From an uncultured Altererythrobacter sp. (GTDB lineage: Bacteria > Pseudomonadota > Alphaproteobacteria > Sphingomonadales > Sphingomonadaceae): DNA of 8,938 bases. The DNA lies in the NCBI GenBank assembly GCA_937950385.1, contig CALFEA010000099.1, forward strand, positions 1 through 8,938. The letters are read 5' to 3'. Positions 1 to 5,341 of this stretch are shown here, one piece after another. Position numbers and translations under genes: made by a program. Below the pieces are notes generated by a model that saw nothing but the letters and a program-made list of their open reading frames with translations, did no database searches and was not told the origin of the DNA. How positions within the stretch are numbered: position 1 is the stretch's first letter; each line of letters begins with the position of its first letter.

Positions 1-67
1 CGAATGATTCTGTTAATGTGACCGTGGCAGAGCGCTGGCTGCGCGCCAACCTCTCAATTTTGGTTTG
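1..67. other. Non-coding window edge downstream of the symporter gene
   Basis: This short stretch lies 3' of the minus-strand symporter gene and runs off the window. I see no gene supported in it. Positions near 31-45 contain GCGC...GCGC arms that could form a small hairpin, but there is no T-run placed to make a convincing terminator. Confidence 0.5.
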
Positions 68-1543
68 TTAGCTTGCATCGCCTTTCGGGCTGGATGCCGT
101 GGGGGAAGCTGGAACCGTTGCGGATACCTTGGCAACGCGCGCCTCGTGATCTTCGCGGCTGATTGGAAAACGCGCCAGCCAAAATGCGGCGATCATCATC
201 AATATGCCTGTCGCCAATGCACAGAAAAGAACGAGATCTAAGATCACCGCTTCGGGCACTTCGCCCGGCACAGCATCGGTTGAAAAATTGATCGCGGAAA
301 GCAATTGCCCCGTGAAGAATATACCAAGGCCGGTTGCGCATTTCTGCACCAGCCAATTGCCCGAATAAAACGCGCCTTCTGCTCGCAGGCCGGTGCGTTC
401 TTGATAGGCCTCGACAATCTCTGCGATCATCGAACTGGCCGAGATTAGCACCACAATGCTGAGCGTATTGCCGACGATCAGCAGGCTAAGCAAAATCGCT
501 GCGGATGCGACGCTTTCCAATGGCGGCCAGAACCCGAAATATAGTGCGAGGTAAGGCGCGACTGTGAAAACGCCTGTGCCGATTGCCGACAATGCAGCGC
601 TTTTCGGTTTGCCAAAGCGGGCATGCATCGGGCCTACGAGGAAGAACATCAAAACCACCGATAGGATGAGCGCCACCGGGTAAAGGCTAAGCGCATTCAC
701 AGTGTCAGGCAGGCCGGGGAAAGTCACTGCGTCGAGCCGCCACACATAGGTGGTGACATAATTGGTTAGCGAGAATGTCAGACCTTGATTGATATAGGCC
801 GCCAAGCCGCCCGCCGCGAATATCAGAAACGCCTTTTCGCGGAAGGCTTCGAATATCTCAGCAAAGCAGGATTTGATCGTGAAAGGCGGCGGTTTTGTTG
901 CGGGCAAATGCGCTACCAATTTGTGCTGGCCCCATGCCGATCCCATCACCGAAATCGCCATCAGAACTGCGCCAAATATGCCATACGCCAGATAACCATC
1001 GCGGTTGAGCAATCCGTTCTCGCCCGGCAGGAAAACGGTATAGGCAAGGGTGAGCATTAAAATGCCGCCAAGCCATCCCGACATATAACGGAAGCGAAAC
1101 AGGGTGGTGCGCTCATCATAATCATTGGTGATTTCAGGAATCAGCGAGACAGAAGGCACTTCGCAAGCTGACAATAAGATGCGCACAACAACCGCGACCC
1201 AGAGCAAATCCCAAAATGTCGGCACGCCGCTGGTCGTGGCGGCCCACAAAAGCACCCATGCAAAGGCGAGCGGAATGGGAGCAATATAGAGCCAAGGCAA
1301 GCGCCGGCCCCATCGTGTGTAAGTGCGGTCGGTTAGATTGCCGATGATCGGATCAATCACTGCATCGATTAGCAGAGCGACCAGCAAGGCGAGGCTGACC
1401 AGCCCTGCGTCCATGCCCAAAACTTGGCTGTAGAAAAACAAAAGGAAAAACTGGAAGCCAATATCTTTGACGCCGAATGCGACTGCGCCAAACCCTTGGA
1501 TCAGCTTCAGCTTGAGCGGCAATTTGCCTTGAACAAGGCTCAT
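68..1543 (-). CDS. GPH-family (MelB-like, MFS_2) cation symporter
   Basis: Predicted inner-membrane secondary transporter of the glycoside-pentoside-hexuronide:cation symporter family, which moves sugars or other small solutes with Na+ or H+. The 491-residue protein has about twelve hydrophobic segments, the usual family length. The signature loop after the second helix is present: D60 and D64 (D-x-x-x-DP-x-x-G) followed by a TDRT..RWGRR stretch at 71-81. D60 and D64 align with the cation-binding D55 and D59 of E. coli MelB. MelB D124 aligns with E128 (CEVPS), an acidic replacement. A second family motif, YDERTTLFRFR, lies at 142-152. The start ATG is preceded on the minus strand by AAGGG (1551-1555) at 7-nt spacing. 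The C-terminal 25 residues are a polar Ala/Ser/Pro-rich tail. It is divergent from the acyl-CoA dehydrogenase operon and may import its substrate (inference). Family is firm; substrate unknown. Confidence 0.88.
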   Translation of the reverse strand: MSLVQGKLPLKLKLIQGFGAVAFGVKDIGFQFFLLFFYSQVLGMDAGLVSLALLVALLIDAVIDPIIGNLTDRTYTRWGRRLPWLYIAPIPLAFAWVLLWAATTSGVPTFWDLLWVAVVVRILLSACEVPSVSLIPEITNDYDERTTLFRFRYMSGWLGGILMLTLAYTVFLPGENGLLNRDGYLAYGIFGAVLMAISVMGSAWGQHKLVAHLPATKPPPFTIKSCFAEIFEAFREKAFLIFAAGGLAAYINQGLTFSLTNYVTTYVWRLDAVTFPGLPDTVNALSLYPVALILSVVLMFFLVGPMHARFGKPKSAALSAIGTGVFTVAPYLALYFGFWPPLESVASAAILLSLLIVGNTLSIVVLISASSMIAEIVEAYQERTGLRAEGAFYSGNWLVQKCATGLGIFFTGQLLSAINFSTDAVPGEVPEAVILDLVLFCALATGILMMIAAFWLARFPISREDHEARVAKVSATVPASPTASSPKGDAS

Positions 1544-1788
1544 GAAGCGGCCCTTTTTGCGCGCCTAATACCCTGTGTCAGTGAAGCGAATCTCATTAGC
1601 GATAACTCTCCCAAGCCATTTGCGAACCTAGGCGGGTTTGGCCGCGCGTCAAACGCTAAGTGGCTTGACGTTACGGCATGCGGGCGGTGCGCTGCGACAT
1701 CTTTTTTATGCGCCGGTTTCGCTTGCCCGAAGTGCCAACATGGCCCTAACGTAAGCGTCAATTGAGGATCATAAGAGGAGAGTCGGCG
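1544..1788. promoter_or_regulatory. Divergent promoter region with repeated CGTCAA/TTGACG words
   Basis: This 245-bp gap must hold the promoters of both the symporter (minus) and the dehydrogenase operon (plus). CGTCAA at 1647-1652 and TTGACG at 1665-1670 form a perfect 6-bp inverted repeat with 12 bp between. A third copy (CGTCAA, 1756-1761) ends just before the operon's ribosome-binding site. TTGACGTTACG (1665-1675) also pairs with CGTAAGCGTCAA (1750-1761) with one extra base. Such repeated half-sites suggest an operator for a TetR-, MerR- or GntR-type regulator, but none is encoded nearby. I could not assign convincing -10/-35 pairs. Confidence 0.4.
1774..1780 (+). promoter_or_regulatory. 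Ribosome-binding site fixing the start of the first acyl-CoA dehydrogenase
   Basis: AGAGGAG lies 8 nt before the ATG at 1789. An in-frame TTG at 1762 would add nine residues, but it sits upstream of this site and the added residues (RIIRGESA) are simply the translated ribosome-binding site. The ATG at 1789 is therefore the preferred start. Confidence 0.85.
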
Positions 1789-2982
1789 ATGTCTGACCTT
1801 GAAACATTCCGCAGCGAAACCAAAGCTTGGCTGGAGGCAAATTGCCCCGCCGAAATGCGTGAGCCAGCGCGCGATGAGGCCGACATTTATTGGGGCGGAC
1901 GCAAAGCGACCTTCTCCTCCGATGCGCAAAAACAATGGTTCGAGGTATGCCGTGACAAGGGCTATACTGTGCCCGCATGGCCGACCGAATATGGCGGCGC
2001 TGGTCTTGCGCCGGCAGAGGCAAAAGTGCTGCGCCAAGAAATGGCTGCAATCGGCGCGCGTCCGCCATTGTCGAGCTTTGGCATTTGGATGCTTGGCCCA
2101 GCCTTGCTGAAATTCGGTACGGAAGAGCAGAAAAAGCATTTCCTCACCCAAATCGCACGCGGCGAAATCCGCTGGTGCCAAGGCTATTCGGAGCCGGGCT
2201 CTGGCTCCGATCTGGTCTCGATGCAGACCTTTGGCGAGGACAAGGGTGACAGCTGGACGGTCAATGGCCAGAAGATTTGGACATCCTATGCCGATCACGC
2301 TGATTGGATTTTCTGCCTTGTGCGCACCAATAAGGACGACAAATATCAGGGCATCACTTTCATGCTGTTCGATATGGAAAGCAAAGGGGTCTCGACCAAG
2401 CCGATCCTGCTGATCAGCGGCAGCTCGCCTTTCTGCGAGACCTTCTTCGATGATGTGTCTGTACCCAAATCCTACGGCGAGAATATCCCGGGTTACGTCG
2501 GCGAGATTAATCGCGGCTGGGACGTCGCGAAATATCTGCTGGGCCATGAGCGCGAGATGATTTCCGGCATGGGTGGCGGCGAACACACCGCTGCGATTGG
2601 CGCGGCAATGAACCGCCACTCTGCCAAAACCGGCGACGAGCTTGACCCGATGCTGCGCGGCGATCTTGCCATGTTCGATGTTGATGCGCTGGCCTTTACC
2701 GCCATGAGCGAGAAATTCATGGATGAAATGAAAGCGGGCAAGGGGCATCCTGCTCAGCCGAACATGATGAAATATGTCGGCACGGAGCTGAACAAACGCC
2801 GTCACGAATTGATGATGACGACGAGCGGCTCGCGCAGTCTCGAATGGGAAAGCGAGGAAACCAGCGGCGGCAAGCCATCGAAAAATTGGCTGCGCACGAA
2901 GGCCAATTCGATTGAGGGCGGCACATCCGAGGTGATGCTGAACGTCATTTCCAAACGCATTCTCGACTTGCCAGGAGCCTGA
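1789..2982 (+). CDS. Acyl-CoA dehydrogenase, catalytic-type subunit
   Basis: Flavoenzyme that introduces the alpha,beta double bond into an acyl-CoA, the first step of beta-oxidation, passing electrons to ETF; cytoplasmic. At 397 residues it has the usual family length. The N-terminal helical domain covers about 1-125. The middle beta domain carries the FAD/substrate motif YSEPGSGSD (133-141) and KIWTS (162-166). The C-terminal helical domain covers about 240-397. Two possible catalytic bases are visible: E376 in IEGGTSE (375-381), the position of the medium-chain enzyme's Glu376, and E254 in LGHERE (251-256), close to the alternative position used in isovaleryl-CoA-type and some steroid enzymes. 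It is first in a three-gene operon, 3 bp before a second, divergent dehydrogenase gene, an arrangement typical of the alpha2beta2 heteromers known from mycobacterial cholesterol side-chain oxidation (the FadE26/FadE27 type). Substrate unknown; a bulky or branched acyl-CoA is inferred from the pairing. Confidence 0.92.
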   Translation: MSDLETFRSETKAWLEANCPAEMREPARDEADIYWGGRKATFSSDAQKQWFEVCRDKGYTVPAWPTEYGGAGLAPAEAKVLRQEMAAIGARPPLSSFGIWMLGPALLKFGTEEQKKHFLTQIARGEIRWCQGYSEPGSGSDLVSMQTFGEDKGDSWTVNGQKIWTSYADHADWIFCLVRTNKDDKYQGITFMLFDMESKGVSTKPILLISGSSPFCETFFDDVSVPKSYGENIPGYVGEINRGWDVAKYLLGHEREMISGMGGGEHTAAIGAAMNRHSAKTGDELDPMLRGDLAMFDVDALAFTAMSEKFMDEMKAGKGHPAQPNMMKYVGTELNKRRHELMMTTSGSRSLEWESEETSGGKPSKNWLRTKANSIEGGTSEVMLNVISKRILDLPGA

Positions 2983-2985
2983 TCC

Positions 2986-4125
2986 ATGCCACTGTTTCAC
3001 AATGAAGATCAGGCCATGCTGGCCGATACCGCGCGGCAATTTATGGCCGAAGAAGGCAATACGACAAAGCAATTGCGCCATTGGCGCGACCGCGATTGCC
3101 CCGATGGTTTTGGCCATGCAATCTGGAAGCAAATGGGCGAGCTGGGCTTTACTGGCATCCTCGTTTCTGAGGATGATGGCGGGCTTGGCATGGGCCATGT
3201 CGAGGCGGGAATTGTGCTCGAAGAAATCGGCCGCAATCTGACCCCGTCGCCGTTTTTAACCTCCTCTGTTTTGGCCGCCACTGCGCTGGGCAAGGGCAGC
3301 AATGATTTGCGCGGGCGCTATCTTCCCGGGCTAATTTTGGGCGAAAGCGTCTATGCCGTGGCTGTCGATGAAACCGCGAAACACCGCCCTGAAAAGATCA
3401 CAACCAAAGCGGAAAAATCGGGCAATGGCTTTAAGCTGACGGGCAAAAAGAGCTTCGTCGTTCAAGGCGCCAGCGCCGATATGCTGGTGGTTGCCGCGCG
3501 CACCTCTGGCAGTGATGGCGACGATGATGGAATAACGCTTTTCGCCGTTCCAAAAGATGCCGCCAATATGAGCCAAGAGCCTGTGCGCCTCGTCGACAGT
3601 TCTGTCGCCAGTCATGTGACTTTCGACGGCGTTGATCTCGACGGTGACGCTGTCATCGGCGAAGTGGATGGCGGGCGCGAAGTGCTGAACGCGATGCTCA
3701 ATGCGGGCCGTATCGGTGCCGCGGCAGAGGGCGTTGGCGTTGCCAGCGGCGCGATGGATATGACCACCGACTACCTCAAGCAGCGCAAGCAATTCGGCAA
3801 ATTGATCGGCGAATTTCAAGCGCTCCAACACCGCGCAGCCCACCTCTATTCCGAAGTTGAAATCGCCCGCGCGGTGACAATCAAAGCGCAGCAATTGCTC
3901 GATGCGGAAAGCGAAAATGCCGATCTGATGATCAGCGTCGCCAAAGCCAAGGTCGCCAAGGCCGCAGGGCTTTCGGTGAAAGAAGGCGTGCAAATGCATG
4001 GCGGCATCGGGATGACCGATGAATATGACATCGGGCTGTATATGAAACGCGATCGCGCGCTCCAAGAATTCTTGGGCGATGCCTATTACCACGCTGGCCG
4101 AGTGGCCGAGCTTTCCGGTTACTAA
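2986..4125 (+). CDS. Acyl-CoA dehydrogenase paralogue, probable non-catalytic partner subunit
   Basis: A second acyl-CoA dehydrogenase fold protein of 379 residues, strongly diverged from its neighbour. The C-terminal domain is recognisable: Y263 and R267 in the RKQFG motif (267-271), which contacts FAD, followed by FQALQHR (277-283) and MHGGIGMTDE (337-346). Where active enzymes have E-G-T (Glu376 in the medium-chain enzyme) it has G364-D365 (EFLGDA). It also lacks the other candidate glutamate: the matching helix reads AGRIGAAAEG. The middle domain lacks the usual EP.(A/S)GSD motif, having AVDETAKH at about 125-133. This fits the partner subunit of an alpha2beta2 enzyme with the upstream protein. 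Its ribosome-binding site, AGGAG at 2973-2977, lies inside the end of the upstream gene with only 3 bp between genes, so translational coupling and balanced dosage are likely. Family is firm; the non-catalytic role is inference. Confidence 0.9.
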   Translation: MPLFHNEDQAMLADTARQFMAEEGNTTKQLRHWRDRDCPDGFGHAIWKQMGELGFTGILVSEDDGGLGMGHVEAGIVLEEIGRNLTPSPFLTSSVLAATALGKGSNDLRGRYLPGLILGESVYAVAVDETAKHRPEKITTKAEKSGNGFKLTGKKSFVVQGASADMLVVAARTSGSDGDDDGITLFAVPKDAANMSQEPVRLVDSSVASHVTFDGVDLDGDAVIGEVDGGREVLNAMLNAGRIGAAAEGVGVASGAMDMTTDYLKQRKQFGKLIGEFQALQHRAAHLYSEVEIARAVTIKAQQLLDAESENADLMISVAKAKVAKAAGLSVKEGVQMHGGIGMTDEYDIGLYMKRDRALQEFLGDAYYHAGRVAELSGY

Positions 4126-4137
4126 AGGAACAAACAC

Positions 4138-4947
4138 ATGGATATTCAATCACTTTTCGGTCTCGATGGCCGTATCGCTTTGGTTACTGGCGGGTCGCGC
4201 GGCATTGGCAAAATGTTCGTCGAAGGCTTGCTCGCGGCGGGCTGCGCACGGGTCTATATTTCGGCGCGCAAGATCGACCAGATGCAGGAAACCATCGCGG
4301 AATTTGGCGAGGATAAAGTCATCGGCATTCCCGCTGATCTGTCCCAAATGGACGGCATTCAAACGCTGGCCGATGAAATGGCAGCGCGCGAGGACAAGCT
4401 CGACATCCTCATTAACAATGCCGGTGCAGCCTGGGGCCAACCTTATCTCGAATTCAACGAAGCGGGCTGGCACCGCACGATGGATTTGAACGTCAAAACC
4501 CCGTTCTTCCTCACCCAGAAATTGCACAATCTGCTGGTGGCCGGCGGCAGCGGCGATCATCTGGCCAAGGTCATCCACGTGTCATCCATCGATGGCCAGC
4601 GGATCAACCCTTGGGAAACCTATGCCTATCAAGCATCCAAAGCGGCGGTTATTCAATTGACCCGCCGGATGGCGGCGCGCCTGATTGGCGAAAATATTGT
4701 GGTCACCTCGATTGCGCCAGGCGCTTTTGCATCAGAGATGAACAAGGCAGCCAAAGCCGCCCCTGATGCCTCTGCCGCCTATATTCCGGCCAAGCGGATC
4801 GGTACCAAAGAAGATATGGCAGCCGCTGCGATTTACCTGTGCAGCCGCGCAGGCGATTATGTCGTGGGCGATACGGTGACGGTCGATGGCGGCGTTGTGA
4901 ATGCCGCGCTTCCCACCATGTTCAACGATCCTGCCGGAGCTGGTTAG
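4138..4947 (+). CDS. RhlG-like short-chain dehydrogenase/reductase
   Basis: Classical SDR oxidoreductase of 269 residues, cytoplasmic, using a nicotinamide cofactor. The Rossmann cofactor motif TGGSRGIG is at 17-24, NNAG at 93-96, the catalytic serine in VSS (148-150) and the catalytic pair Y164 and K168 (YQASK). The basic residue after the second strand (SARK, R44) and R21 favour NADP(H) over NAD(H). The pattern TGGSRGIG...GLLAAG, ADLS, LDILINNAGAAWG and AYQASKAA resembles the beta-ketoacyl reductase RhlG of Pseudomonas as I remember it, so a hydroxyacyl/ketoacyl substrate is plausible. It is third in the operon, 12 bp after the second acyl-CoA dehydrogenase, with AAGGA at 4126-4130 as ribosome-binding site. 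In this context it could act as the 3-hydroxyacyl-CoA dehydrogenase step or on a ring or side-chain alcohol; which one is not readable. Family firm, substrate unknown. Confidence 0.9.
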   Translation: MDIQSLFGLDGRIALVTGGSRGIGKMFVEGLLAAGCARVYISARKIDQMQETIAEFGEDKVIGIPADLSQMDGIQTLADEMAAREDKLDILINNAGAAWGQPYLEFNEAGWHRTMDLNVKTPFFLTQKLHNLLVAGGSGDHLAKVIHVSSIDGQRINPWETYAYQASKAAVIQLTRRMAARLIGENIVVTSIAPGAFASEMNKAAKAAPDASAAYIPAKRIGTKEDMAAAAIYLCSRAGDYVVGDTVTVDGGVVNAALPTMFNDPAGAG

Positions 4948-4972
4948 ACCTCCTTTCAGAACTTAAAAATGC

Positions 4973-5005
4973 AAAGGGCCGGGCGAGGAATTGTCCGGCC
5001 TTTTT
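4973..5005 (+). terminator. Intrinsic terminator of the dehydrogenase operon
   Basis: GGCCGG (4977-4982) pairs with CCGGCC (4995-5000). The stem extends to about 12 bp (4973-4984 with 4993-5004, including G-U pairs) around an 8-nt loop, and ends in five T residues. It starts 25 bp after the SDR stop codon. An A-run upstream (4965-4969) could let it work weakly in the reverse direction too. Confidence 0.88.
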
Positions 5006-5021
5006 GTATGCGGTGTCAGTG

Positions 5022-5150
5022 GCAAAGGTGACAAAGGTTACACCCTGTCACTTTCGCTCCTGCCATTTTTCTCAAGAGAATTGAGAGGCTTGGCAGGCGC
5101 AGCGCAAGGGTGACGGACACAGGGGGTGAAGGGCAATGTGTCACCTTTGC
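5022..5150. repeat. 129-bp imperfect palindrome (REP/MITE-like or structured RNA)
   Basis: The two halves pair in six nested blocks, all in the correct order: 5022-5033 with 5139-5150 (12 bp, perfect, GCAAAGGTGACA), 5041-5045 with 5124-5128, 5047-5051 with 5110-5114, 5055-5058 with 5101-5104, 5059-5065 with 5091-5097 (7 bp, perfect), and 5070-5075 with 5081-5086, leaving a GAGAA apex. That is 39 base pairs by eye, with unequal interior loops. GTGAC/GTCAC words recur within it and also allow a local alternative (5028-5033 with 5046-5051). I see no open reading frame and no flanking target duplication. It may be a dispersed palindromic repeat, a non-autonomous mobile element or a folded RNA; sequence alone does not decide. 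Confidence 0.6.
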
Positions 5151-5341
5151 GCGGCCAAATGGCGTGTAAGAGGGAGGGATCGGAAAACACAGTGCGCCTT
5201 GTAGCGCCTGCTAACCTTGTAGGAAAATGCGTGCAGCGATTGAGCGGTCTGATCTCAGGCTCATTCTCTAAATAGCCGACCTTCTGCTTACGACCCAATT
5301 GCGGACATTAGAAAGAATCACCAAACGCACGAAAACAGGCA
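5151..5341. other. Non-coding spacer between the palindrome and the Amt fusion gene
   Basis: No supported gene. It contains an 8-bp direct repeat CCTTGTAG (5197-5204 and 5215-5222, starts 18 bp apart) and a motif shared with the far side of the Amt fusion gene (5284-5309). No clear intrinsic terminator follows the Amt fusion gene on the minus strand here. Confidence 0.5.
5284..5309 (-). repeat. 26-bp repeat motif, copy near the 3' end of the Amt fusion gene
   Basis: Read on the minus strand this begins AATGTCCGC and ends TAAGCAG. It matches 8767-8792 (plus strand) at 17 of 26 positions, with both ends nearly identical. Its plus-strand core ACGACCCAATTGC (5290-5302) recurs exactly at 8873-8885. 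I recall similar short sequences scattered in intergenic DNA of sphingomonads, but that is memory, not a search. Confidence 0.45.

Noticed and set aside
1762..1788. TTG start nine codons upstream for the first acyl-CoA dehydrogenase
   Set aside because: The ribosome-binding site at 1774-1780 lies after it and fits the ATG at 1789; the added residues are the translated ribosome-binding site.
1540..3198. 552-codon open frame on the minus strand, antisense to the first acyl-CoA dehydrogenase
   Set aside because: It overlaps a clear dehydrogenase gene and the promoter region along its whole length. Its translation is rich in His, Ala, Arg and Phe with no recognisable motif, typical of an antisense frame in GC-rich codons.
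3331..4149. 272-codon open frame on the minus strand, antisense to the second acyl-CoA dehydrogenase
   Set aside because: Fully covered by a well-supported gene, and shows no domain motif or ribosome-binding site.
4150..4578. 142-codon minus-strand open frame opposite the SDR gene
   Set aside because: Mirrors the SDR coding sequence; the SDR motifs on the plus strand are decisive.
5012..5160. CRISPR array suggested by repeated GTGAC/GTCAC words
   Set aside because: The words are short, irregularly spaced and in both orientations, and they fit a single nested palindrome; there are no constant-length repeats and spacers.
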